A model generated the notes under the pieces. That model made no database searches and was not told the origin of the DNA. It was given only the letters and a program-made list of their open reading frames with translations. A stretch of 64,000 bases of DNA from Trifolium pratense (Eukaryota; Streptophyta; Magnoliopsida; Fabales; Fabaceae): NCBI RefSeq assembly GCF_020283565.1, contig NC_060065.1, forward strand, positions 22,990,409 to 23,054,408. The letters are read 5' to 3'. This document shows, piece by piece, positions 34,861 to 45,462 of the stretch. Made by a program: the position numbers and the translations under genes. Within the stretch, counting starts at the first letter, position 1. The number at the start of each line of letters is the position of its first letter.

Positions 34861-37180
34861 TTTTATGTCAAAGATTAATACAAAATTATTTAGAGGATTT
34901 TATTTTATTCTTTGAATTCGAATTTACTATAATTATAGAGATTGATATTTCTATTTTTATTAAACAAAACGTGTGGCTAATTTACGCCCAAATAAATATA
35001 TTTCAATTTCAAATTCATTTTTTTTATTTGCTGAAAAAAATGAGCTAGTAAACATTTATTAGAATTAGAATTCTTTGAATTGTTGCCTTATATGATTTTA
35101 ATTCATTCTATTTTATTGATGAGTGAATCAATTAATTAATATCAATCAATTAATTGATATTATAAATATAGAATTGAAAAATGTATTTGCATTAAAAATG
35201 AGTTCAGATATGCTCCATTACCTTATCCTCCATTACCTTTCCATTACCTTGCTCAGATCGTGACACATGGATAAAAACTAATCAATGGTCCAGATTAAAT
35301 TTGAATATTAAATTCTTCTTCTTCCTTCTCTCTCTCAATTTTCTTCTTCTCCGCAAAACAAAACACCTCTCAATCTCTCCACCGCATCTCCTTTCCCATC
35401 ACCGGCCAAACCCTTCTCCCACCCCGTTCATCTTTCACCTCCCTTTCACTTTCCGTCTTTTGCGTCAACACTCAACATCCAACGCGTTGCCTCACCGCCA
35501 CCGCGAAGTCCATCTCCACCTCAAGTTCCCGCCACTGTGTTTTTGTTCTTGAATTGATTACAAGAATAAACAAATCTGCGTAAAATCTGCAACATTGAGC
35601 AACAACATTGCATAAAAAAAATCTGTTTTAATTCTTGAATTGATGTACTCCCAGGCATAGCACTGTACTTTTAGTTTTAATTAACAATTAATCCCTAAAT
35701 TGAAAAGGGGAAAGATGCACTGGGTTTACAAGTCAATTCCACAAAGGAATTCCAACGGTGACGCAATGGCAGAGTTAACTACGGCGGAGAGACGATGGCG
35801 GGACGACGGCAAGAAGACAACGGTAATGTAGAAAACGGATTGCAATGTCACCAACTCCATCTCTCTGAAAATTGTATCTCTGTTTTTTTTATTAAATATA
35901 TATAATTATTTTCAGAGTAACAAAATGAAATTGGAAATATTCATTCCATATGGCAACAGAGTAAAATTTTTATAATTTGCCGTGTTGTAAGATTCATTCC
36001 ATATGGCCACACCCACACAGTAACATAATGAAATTAAAAGTATGACCATTAAAATGGGGTTAGGACAGAAGGGTTTGGCCGGTGATGGGAAAATTGAGAT
36101 GCGGCGGATTGAGAGGTGTTTTGTTTTGACTAGAAGAAGAAAATTGAGAGAAAAGTATGAAAGGAAGAAGAAGAAGAAGAATATGATATTCAAATTTAAT
36201 CTGGACCATTCATTAGTTTTTATCCATGTGTCACGATCTGAGCAAGGTAATGGAAATGTAATGGAGAATAAGGTAATGGAGCATATCTGAACTCATTAAA
36301 AATATGCTAAAAACGTATTTGCTTTAATTGGTTTAATAATCTTATTAATAGAAAATATGCTAAAAATATATTTTATGTCAAAGATTAATACAAAATTATT
36401 TAGAGGATTTTATTTTATTCTTTGAATTCGAATTTACTATAATTATAGAGATTGATATTTCCATTTTTATTAAACAAAACGTGTGGCTAATTTACGCCCA
36501 AATAAATATATTTCAATTTCAAATTCATTTTTTTTATTTGCTGAAAAAATGAGCTAGTAAACATTTATTAGAATTAGAATTCTTTGAATTGTTGCTTTAT
36601 ATGATTTTAATTCATTCTATTTTATTGATGAGTGAATCAATTAATTAATATCAATCAATTAATTGATATTATGAATATAGAATTGAAAAATGTATTTGCA
36701 TTAAAAATATGCTAAAAACGTATTTGCTTTAATTGGTTTAATAATCTTATTGATAGAAAATATGCTAAAAATATATTTTATGTCAAAGATTAATACAAAA
36801 TTATTTAGAGGATTTTATTTTATTCTTTGAATTCGAATTTACTATAATTATAGAGATTGATATTTCCATTTTTATTAAACAAAACGTGTGGCTAATTTAC
36901 GCCCAAATAAATATATTTCAATTTCAAATTCATTTTTTTTATTTGCTGAAAAAAATGAGCTAGTAAACATTTATTAGAATTAGAATTCTTTGAATTGTTG
37001 CCTTATATGATTTTAATTCATTCTATTTTATTGATGAGTGAATCAATTAATTAATATCAATCAATTAATTGATATTATGAATATAGAAATGAAAAATGTA
37101 TTTGCATTAAAAATATGCTAAAAACATATTTGCTTTAATTGGTTTAATAATCTTATTAATAGAAAATATGCTAAAAATAT
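34861..37180. repeat. Three tandem 405-bp units inside the Helitron
   Basis: The units start at TTTTATGTCAAAG at 34861, 36371 and 36776. Units 2 and 3 are direct neighbours (period 405). Unit 1 is 339 + 67 bp, split by the MULE at 35200-36294. The relative at 55164 has only one partial unit, so the amplification is specific to this copy. Confidence 0.85.
35200..36294. mobile_element. MULE (1095 bp) with TSD ATTAAAAAT and GC-rich interior
   Basis: The ends are GAGTTCAGATATGCTCC / GGAGCATATCTGAACTC, with inverted arms of about 200 bp or more. The 9-bp duplication ATTAAAAAT is at 35191-35199 and 36295-36303. The empty site is seen in the sister tandem units near 36700 and 37110. Between the arms are GC-richer blocks (about 35390-35550 and 35745-35830) unlike the AT-rich surroundings, possibly captured gene pieces (Pack-MULE). 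Confidence 0.85.
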
Positions 37181-37725
37181 ATTTGTAGTACAAATAAGCT
37201 AGTGCAACATAATGATATATATGGTAGTGCCAAAATAGCCTGTAGTACATTTTTTTTTTGTTGCATTATAATTTATAAATAAGTATAGTTTTTTTTTTTT
37301 TTTTTTTGTATGTCAATTTTCATGACTTGTTATTTGGTCTATTTATAAAATTTAAAAATACAGCATGTTTTAAAATAATAAAATAAGGTTCTTTATTTTT
37401 TATTTTTTTTTTAAAAAGTTCCTTATGATTTGAAGTGGAAGTGGAGATGTTTAAATGACTCGGATCTTGAAATTATAAAACAACACTAAAATTGTATTTT
37501 GTTAGTAGTTTTATGGACTAAATTGATTAATACAATTGAATTAATTGATTGTAAATCACGTGTTTCAGTCTATTAAATGTCGCGTAGATGATGGTGGTCA
37601 GTAATAATTAGCTTGTTATATGTGATAATATTTTGGTACCGAAAAATAAACTTGTTTTTTTAGCAAAAAAAACTTGTTATATAAGCAAATTTTTGTAAAA
37701 AAAATAAATGCAAATTTCTATCATA

Positions 37726-38033
37726 CTCCCTCCATCCCATAATATAAGCAAAAAAAAAAAATTCACACTTATTAAGAAAAGTGGAATATGATGATTTGAA
37801 GTATGATTTTTTGTGTTTTTCTTGAAATAAGTTTCATTGGAAGATGTAAAAAGAATTTTTATTGGTTATTTATTATTGAGGAAAGAAGAGAGAGTAAATT
37901 AAATGCAATTTGCATTTAATTTTATGAGAATAAATAAAAGTAAATCTTGAAAATGATAAAAGTTAGTTTTTTTTGCTTATAATTTTGGACATAAAAAAGT
38001 GATTTTTTTTCTTATAATATGGGACGGAGTGAG
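37726..38033. mobile_element. Stowaway-type MITE (308 bp)
   Basis: The ends are CTCCCTCCATCCCATAATAT and ATATGGGACGGAGTGAG, flanked by TA on both sides (37724-37725 and 38034-38035). CTCCCTCCGTCCCA ends with a TA target are the classic Tc1/mariner Stowaway signature in plants. It sits inside the 32653-39462 Helitron. Confidence 0.85.
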
Positions 38034-38634
38034 TAGTTGAATGTAAAGAGAAAACTTTCAATCAAATATTAAAGAGGAAACCTTTTTTTAAGGCACCAAA
38101 GAAAAAAAAACGCCAGAAATTGACCGATGTACACAAAAGTAATTTTTATTAATTAATATTTGACAACAAATGTGGTTTAGTTTTTTTTTTTTTTTATAGG
38201 CAAAATCAAAATAAGATGCAGGAAGATGTACTTCAACCCATTACAACAAATGATTAACAATGAAGACAACTAATATGATTATTACACTATCAAGCAAAAG
38301 AATAAACACTATTAGCATCCAAATTAAGAAGTTAATTTGAGGCCCCACAAAATGTTCTCAATATTCTTGCCTTCTCCCATGAAAACAACTTTGTTTCTCG
38401 TGTTCCACACATTCCTGAAAAATAGAAGAAGAGAGAATGATCAACAAAATAATAATAGAATAAAGAAGAAAAAGTTGAAGAAAATTATAAAGACAACAAA
38501 TATGATTGATAAAAGAGAGAATAAATTAAAAATTCAAGTAATTCAAGTAAATAAATAACAATGAAAATAACTAAGAGAAATAACCAAAAGAAAAGATTTG
38601 AAAAATTGTGAGTTGTAGTATTCACACAAAGATC

Positions 38635-38635
<1 letters not shown>

Positions 38636-38685
<50 letters not shown>
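38636..38685. repeat. (TA)n microsatellite
   Basis: About 50 bp of uninterrupted TA lie inside the nested Helitron. The related position near 60180 in the other Helitron has only a short ATATTTATA. Confidence 0.95.
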
Positions 38686-38688
<3 letters not shown>

Positions 38689-39878
38689 AAAAATGGAGAT
38701 ATGAATAATTTTGTCTTTAATATGAAATTAAAATCATTAATATCAAATATGACCAATTAGTCAAAATAATAAATTACATGATTCATCAACAATCAAAAAC
38801 AATCATATATTATCACATCTTTTTCAAAAAAGAAAATTCCATGATTCTTTTTTTTTTTGGTCAAGCCATGATTCATTTTAAAAAAATATAAAATATTATT
38901 TTCACGTTTTTTCATTTTGTTTAAATCATTTCATCCACAAAAATAAATAAATAAATAAAAATTGGTTTTTAAAATTATTTGAAGTTAGTAAAAAAATAAA
39001 ATATTTGAAGTTGAAATAGTAATAAATGAAATATTTTTATTATTATTTTTAAATCGAATATTTTAATTAATTAGAATTATTTCATTATGAATTATTTCCT
39101 TTTTAAGTAGGCAATTTAATATAAGGCATATTTCATTCCTTTTTGAAATAAGGCATATTAGAATATTACTGTTTTTAAAAAAAAAGAATATAAGGTATAT
39201 TCCATTTTATTATAAAAAATTGAAATGTTTATGGAAAAAATTGGACGGGGGAATGTTTATGGAAAAAAATTGGACAGCTATATTTAATGTTTATGGAAAA
39301 AATTGGACAGCTATTATTTTTCAAAGTAATTATGGTCATTTTTCAAAGTAATTGGACAGCTATTGAATGTATATCAACATTAAATGTGAGGAATGAGGTT
39401 GAATGAGGAGAGGAGAGAGAAAGACAAATAAGTCTGGCTTATTACATATTATAGATTTTAGATTATTGTTGACTATATTATTCATCACGAAATATTTTTA
39501 TGTCTTTCCTGATCAATGATTTTTTTCTATCGGATCATAAATTTAAAGAATAATTATCACGTGAGATTTGGAAAATTATTATCACGTGTAATTTGGAAAG
39601 TTATTATCAAACTCAAATCTGCTAAATCAATTTTTTTTTCAATACAACCAAACACGACCATAATCATGTCACTAATCACATTCATTATTTTGATTTTAAC
39701 ATTGCAGATTTAATATTAACCGATGATCAATTGATACAATATGCACTAGCAGACCAATTGTGATTTAAATTATGGCCACAAAGTGTTAAGCTCCATCAAC
39801 TTTCATAGAAAAGATTTCATATAAGCACCATCAATTTTCATTGCACAATTTAAACAATTAAAAACCGATAATCTCTCA

Positions 39879-40657
39879 TCTCTTATATTATAAGCTTGCT
39901 AACATAAGCTAACCCTAAACTAAATTTTCGCCCCTCTCATTTTCTCTTTCTTTCTATTGCAGCTTCATATTCAAAAAATACAGATTTGTCTACGATGAGA
40001 ATCGAACCTGCATCCCTTACTTACAATAAAGTCTTTCAACTGCTAAAACATGTGCTTCAATTATGAAAGAATTTAGGAATCCTAATATGTTAACCCTGCT
40101 TTCAATTAATTTGAACGGCGGAATTGATCACATTTTTATTTATTTATGGATGTCTACTTAAATTTATGTTCTTGATTGTGTCTTTAAATTTTTTTTTAAC
40201 CTTTAATTATCATCAATTTTTTAATCTTTAGTTATCAGCAATTTTTTTTTAATAAGTAAACAAAACGATGGGGTTCCAAAATTATTTAAAAAATATATAA
40301 AATATATGGAGTGCTAGCAACACACTCTTTAACAAACACACTCTAACACACTCTATTCTATTGGTTAAAATTTATATGGGTCCCATAAAAGTTATATGGG
40401 TCCACATTTTTTTATGGGACCCATGTGAATTTCAACCAATAAAAGAGAGTGTGTTGGAGTGTGTTTGTTAAAGAGTGTGTTGCTAGCATTATTCAAAATA
40501 TAAAATAAGCACATAAACAAATAAGAATAATTAGTCCATGAAATTCCCTATACTACTCTTATTGAAAATGCTCTTAGAATTTTTATATTTTATTTTTTAT
40601 TTTTATTGTTACATATTACATCTAATTAGACTCATGGTGCATGAGTCAAAGTTCTAG
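39879..40657 (+). mobile_element. Non-autonomous Helitron (779 bp)
   Basis: It starts TCTCTTATATTATAAGC after A (39878) and ends with hairpin GACTCATG GTG CATGAGTC (40629-40647) then AAAGTTCTAG before T (40658). It has no ORF. It carries a TIR-MITE at 40312-40488. Confidence 0.8.
40312..40488. mobile_element. Hairpin MITE (177 bp)
   Basis: The ends TGCTAGCAACACACTC... and the inverted GAGTGTGTTGCTAGCA match almost perfectly over about 60 bp, with a second inverted pair (TATGGGTCCCATAAA / TTTTATGGGACCCAT). The single strand would fold on itself. The TSD is not obvious. Confidence 0.75.
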
Positions 40658-41900
40658 TTGTTTTAAATTATACTTGTTTTGGGATTTTGGATCTACGTAG
40701 AATTCGATCGCATTTTGGGAAAAGGGGAAAAACATTGGAAGGAAAATGAGTGTATGCTTTGCTTGTCAATTTCTTAAGGGAGGAATGCTTGCCATATGTT
40801 ATGTTTTCAATTGTCATACGGATAATTTTTATCCCACAATGATTCTGGTTCTATGTTCTTCTTTCATTTTGAAGAACAATTTGTATGAGGAATGATATAT
40901 GTCTTGGATTTGTTTGGAGCCTTACTTTGTTGATCAAATTTCCAAAGATACAAAATCCTTATTCATTGTTTTGTTCCAATCTTCATGATTTGTTCTTTGG
41001 GTTTTAATGTAATTTTTGAGGTTTTGGTCCGTTTTAATTTTGCGTCTAGTCTATCTTCTACTTCCCTTTGTCTGCGATTCAGCTTCGCTTCCTCTAGATC
41101 ATGCCGAGATTCATTTGTGTTGTCTTGAAATGCTTGTTTTATTTTTGTTTTGAAAGTATTATAAAAAGAACAAAATTGATTTGAAGAATGTCTGGGTCCT
41201 CCAAAAACTTCCAAAACTCTAAATATATTTTTTAAGTTCCCTCCTATTAGAGAATTTTAGTTTAAAAGGGTCCCTGCTTAGTAGATGATGAAATTTGTGT
41301 CACTTGAATTTGCTAGTTGAGCTAGAATTTGTGGATACCATGAATATCTCTCTACATGTATGTGTTTAGTAAAAAATGTGGTTTATTATATACTACTAGA
41401 TTAAACATAACTATGGTGTAACTGCAGAGATTATTTTTCATGGGTTTAGATCATCTCTAACAAAGATCTTCATTATTATAGTTTTATGTAGCATGTGACA
41501 TAAAGATATATATTTCACTCTTCCTTGTATTGCATTCTTTTGCTACATATCTTTTTGTGTAGCATGTGAGATTATCAAGTTAAAGGAAGAAGGTTGTTCT
41601 TCTGTAAGCCTTTATTTTAGTATTTGTCTGACATCATGTCATATGGGGATGTGTTATGGCTTGGTCCACAACTAAATTTTCTTCTATGTAGTATTATATT
41701 TTACCATTATGAACTCTTCACTTTGAATAAATAGAGTAATGAATAGGTCAAATAGAAATGGCTTTTTTCAAAACAATGTGTAGCCGAAAGGGAAACCTAA
41801 AGCACCTTTGGTAAAAGTTGCAAAATATATGCACAGATTAACTTTGTACATGTTTCATTTTTAATGATCATATTCAATGGAATTTGAATTTATTTTTTTG
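40658..41900. other. Intergenic DNA
   Basis: An 83-codon frame on - (41214-40963) is lysine/arginine-rich but I recognise no family and see no splice context. Nothing else is supported. Confidence 0.35.
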
Positions 41901-41904
41901 GGTA

Positions 41905-42130
41905 GAAGAGGAGAGGTAAAAATCCTCATCAGGTCTGCAAAAAATAAAGTAAGACGAGTTGGGCAGTGCTCATAACCAATCATATAAATCTCTTGCTCAC
42001 ACCCCATATTAGTGAGGGCATCTGCACATGAATGGCTTCACTTACGATAGGCATGACAAATTTTCACCTCTCAATCCATAGCCAACAAACAATGAATCTC
42101 TTTTACATCTTGGAACACTTCCCAATGGAT
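41905..42130 (-). pseudogene. RNase H-like fragment of a LINE or non-LTR pol
   Basis: The - strand reads CADALTNMGCEQEIYM and then IGYEHCPTRLTLFFADLM, preceded in the same area by KICHAYR and a short stop. This is the tail pattern of the plant RVT_3-type RNase H domain (HxYREgNxCADaLA). It is short, broken and has no flanking RT. Confidence 0.5.
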
Positions 42131-42395
42131 TTGAATTTTTTTTTTTTTAAACACAATGGATTTGAATTTTATACTCGCATTTTCCGCATGTGTTATAGTG
42201 GAACATCATGTGTTGTCCAATTGAAATCAGAATATATGTTTTAACTGTGTGGTTTGTGTCGAAAATATACAATTGAAAAGTAAATCAATTTTAAATGAAT
42301 GATCCACATTTTGTGATTATTGAAAATCGCAACCAAAGATTAGTAAAACTTACCAAAGAATATATATATATATACAAATTGTGTTGTAGATGAAG

Positions 42396-43170
42396 CAGGG
42401 ACGTACTTGTGTGAGGCTTGGTGTGGCTATAGCCACACAAGCTCAGCCCAAATATTTTTTAAAAATGATAATAATAATTTTTATAAATAATTTTAAATTA
42501 TTCTGTTCATACAAATATTAATGTAAATATTAGTTTGGAGTTTATTATTAATGACTGTAAGTCTCTCGATACATATTAGTTTAAATGTTAGTGCAGATAT
42601 TAGTTTATAGTATTCAACTCTTTGGTTATACATAGTGTATTATTTTAAATTATATACTTTAATTATATAAAAATCAACTTTAACGATTGTGGCATAGAAA
42701 TATGAAATGACATAAAATAATAGGTTTAATTTTTTCAAGTAAGAAGATATGGGTAAAATTGGAATAAATATTAATAAGTTATAAGTTAATTGAATTAGTT
42801 TATCAAAATAAACTATAAGCTAGTAGAAGTTTGGGTTCTATATATTTTGGTCAAAGATAGAATCTTGTGATGTATCAAACAATAGAAACTTTGTATGTAT
42901 GATTTTACATATAATCAATAAGTTATAGTTTTTGTTTTTTCCCGAATAGAAACTTTGTAGTTTTCTGGATATAGTTTGTTAATTTTTTTTTTAAATAGAA
43001 ATTTTCTAAATTGTTGGTTTGTTGGTGTTTTTTTAGATACACATATTGTATTAATAATAATTTCATATGTTATTCGTTGTTTAACTGAATTATTAAGATA
43101 ACGATGATTTTTTTTTTAAACTGCCTAAAAATTTAGTCACATCGGTAATCCATGTCTGGGTCCGCCCCTG
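42396..43170. mobile_element. hAT non-autonomous element (775 bp), TSD AGATGAAG
   Basis: It starts CAGGGACGTAC and ends GGGTCCGCCCCTG, so the TIRs follow the CAGGGGCGGAC pattern. A perfect 8-bp duplication AGATGAAG is at 42388-42395 and 43171-43178. The AT-rich interior shares sequence with 2563-3115 and 28988-29321. There is no transposase ORF. Confidence 0.92.
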
Positions 43171-43178
43171 AGATGAAG

Positions 43179-44042
43179 TGTATATCTGAAAGAACCGTTT
43201 CGTTTCTTCACGCCAAAGGAAAGTATAACAAAATACCAACATCAATTTTAAAATTCACAAGTGGTTTGGGTTATGGGGAATTTTTTAGCATTGTTTATTA
43301 ATAATATTGATAAGATTATATCATTGTGAAATTCCTCAAATGAAGGAAGAAAGGCACGTGATTTGAATTTTTTTTAAAGAAAGCATAAAAAAGAAGAATA
43401 CGAGAGAACATAGCTTTCGAAGATTATGAAACGTAATAGAAAGAACAAATAAGAGAGAGCATAGCTTGCGAAGATTATAAATTAGGAGAATTTTATTAGT
43501 ACCTGGATTTCATCCAAACAAAAAAGAAATACTATTTTGCAAAAATATAGGAGTAGGTGCTAATTTGAGGTGAAAAACTCACTTAAGATTTCTATAAAAC
43601 AAATTTGAACATATCTTGTGTGTCTAACAAAATTTTTCAACTGAGATTAGTCATCATTAAATAATGGTAGGAATTTTGTAAGTATAATATAATAACAAAA
43701 AAAAAAAAACCGTCAATTCATTGGTAAATTTAATCCGGTATTAGAAATGTAAATTTGTTAAACACCCTAATTATGAAAGAAAAAAAAATGTAAATTTGTC
43801 AAAGACCCTAATTATGAAAGGAATAGAAAAATAAATAAAATTTATGTGTTGAACATTAAAAAAAAAATTCAAATATCATAAAATAAAATTCCAATTATGT
43901 GCTACATCTTTACTCATTCCAAATCCACTGATAATTCCCACACTTCTAAATTCAAAAAAAGTAAAGACTCATACCTATGTTACCTGATGTTGAGAGTTTT
44001 CGTAGGTATCAAGTTTCCTTCTCACCACCGGTATTGTCAATT
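43179..44042. other. Intergenic AT-rich DNA with short duplications
   Basis: A roughly 40-bp direct duplication (AGAGAACATAGCTTTCGAAG and AGAGAGCATAGCTTGCGAAG) lies at about 43402-43480. Another (ATGTAAATTTGTTAAACACC and ATGTAAATTTGTCAAAGACC) lies at about 43748-43810. No gene is seen. Confidence 0.5.
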
Positions 44043-44071
44043 AATCATATAGATTTAACTAAAACCTTCTT

Positions 44072-44166
44072 CTTTCTTAGTGGTGTTAGTGGTGTTATCA
44101 CTACTTTTGCCCTCTAGTACTTCTTGTAATAGAGGTGCTTAATAAAATTTGCTGATTCAAAAAAAA
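44072..44166 (+). mobile_element. 5'-truncated LINE-type tail with 29-bp TSD
   Basis: It ends TAATAAAATTTGCTGATTC followed by A9-10. A direct duplication from 44043-44071 is repeated at 44167-44195 (it starts AATCATATAG and ends ACCTTCTT). Long variable duplications plus a poly-A tail are the mark of target-primed reverse transcription. Only about 95 bp of element remain. Confidence 0.85.
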
Positions 44167-44195
44167 AATCATATAGATTTAACTAAAACCTTCTT

Positions 44196-44649
44196 TTTTT
44201 GATAAACTAAAGTATCTTTCGCACGCAACTGCAAGACTAATAATTAAGAACCTAAAACCAAATGATTAAGAGTCCCAAATATCTATCACTTGTGCCTTGA
44301 TAACTAAAATATTTTTTGATTCGTGATAATGGGATTGCTAATAGAAAGGTTGATCATTACATTCATAATAAAAAAGATATAATATTACTGCTTGACCTTG
44401 ACACACACTGCACTCCACACAAATTAGTTACCATCGGTCGGTTCTTTACCGCTAGCTAGCGGTCACTCTCGCTGGTGACCTCAATCAATGGTCAAGATTG
44501 GACGGTTAAGATTTCAAATTATCAATTTGATCCGTTTATTCTTTATCGACCGACTTATATAGACCGACTGCAGTGACTATAGGAAATTTCACCCATATGT
44601 GAAAGGTTGAGCAGCAAGTAACTAACAATGGACTAAACAATCAACCATA

Positions 44650-44686
<37 letters not shown>

Positions 44687-45462
44687 TTACCAAATATTTT
44701 ATTAAATTTTTAAAACTAGAAAAAAGTCACAATTTACAACCAATGTGCTACTTCCAACTAATTTTCAAATTCTGGGTCAAGTTAAAAATAAAAGCTTTTG
44801 ATCGTTTACAGTCAATAAGAGGTAAAAAAGTGAAGAAAATGGTAAACTTTTTGTTGTGTTTAAAAACTCAAAATATTTTACTGATTTTTTTATGTTTAAA
44901 AAAATATTGGTGTGTGTTAAATAGTAGTAAATCTGAGGTTAATAAAGGTGAAGGTCAAGATGCTTTTATACATTACTTTATCTTTACGTGTTGAATAAAA
45001 AGAAAAGTACTATGGTTATTGGTTAACACTATTTAATAGGGATTACAATACAATATATTGTACTAATAAAATCTAAAGCAATGTAACAATTCAGAGATTC
45101 TTTTGGATTTCTGGTTTTCTTTGTTGCTTTAGTAAGAGCTGGCTCTCTCCTTTTCCTTTTATTTTTTTTTATTTTCACATCTTCACACTCACTTTTTATG
45201 TTTTCATATACTCCATGTGGGTCATATACTTCAACATTTGTTGCATTGCATTATGTTGCTGACAAGTTGTCTCCCTTAAACTTGAATTCTTGTGTTAACT
45301 TCCCAAGAGTGAATTGAGCTTCTTTTCTTGCCATTACTACTTCTTTGAATTGAGTTCGTGTCTCTGTCTGTGTTAGTGCTGCATAATTATCTATCTACTC
45401 ATTTTTAGGCTGAAAAGTTGATGTGTAGGAAAACATTAGTCTAGTGAAGCTTGAGAAGAATA
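44196..45462 (+). other. Upstream region of the transporter gene
   Basis: It contains a perfect 16-bp palindrome ACCGCTAGCTAGCGGT (44448-44463) followed by a hairpin GGTCAC...GTGACC, a (TTA)n run at 44651-44687, and the transporter 5' UTR up to the ATG at 45463. I cannot place a TATA box with confidence. Confidence 0.4.

Larger units (their letters stand above)
32653..39462 (-). mobile_element. Non-autonomous Helitron (6810 bp), - strand, nested
   Basis: On - it starts TCTAAAATCTATAATATG (39462 downward) and ends with the hairpin CCCGTGC TTG GCACGGG (32664-32680) and GTCCGGATACTAG at 32653. It is inserted between A (32652) and T (39463) of the outer Helitron. There is no Rep/helicase ORF. 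It holds three 405-bp tandem units, a MULE, a Stowaway MITE and a long TA microsatellite. 53668-60982 is a relative. Confidence 0.85.
31398..39755 (+). mobile_element. Outer Helitron fragment, interrupted twice (31398-31409, 32405-32652, 39463-39755)
   Basis: It begins TCTTTTATATTA after A at 31397, like the Helitron at 23243. A MULE splits it at 31410-32404, and a second Helitron (- strand) splits it at 32653-39462. Joining the pieces recreates the 23243 sequence exactly across both sites (for example CATATCAAAA + TTATTGTTG). After 39755 it leaves the helicase start (TATGCACTAGCAGA) and jumps to different Helitron-like sequence, so the helicase part is deleted. I see no 3' end of its own before 39878; it may share the terminus at 40657. 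Confidence 0.7.

Noticed and set aside
35301..35552. 83-codon protein on + in the MULE
   Set aside because: Low-complexity Ser/Pro/His/Leu composition; may be captured UTR or exon DNA but is not supported as a gene.
40963..41214. 83-codon basic protein on the - strand
   Set aside because: No recognised family, no splice context, and of a length expected by chance.
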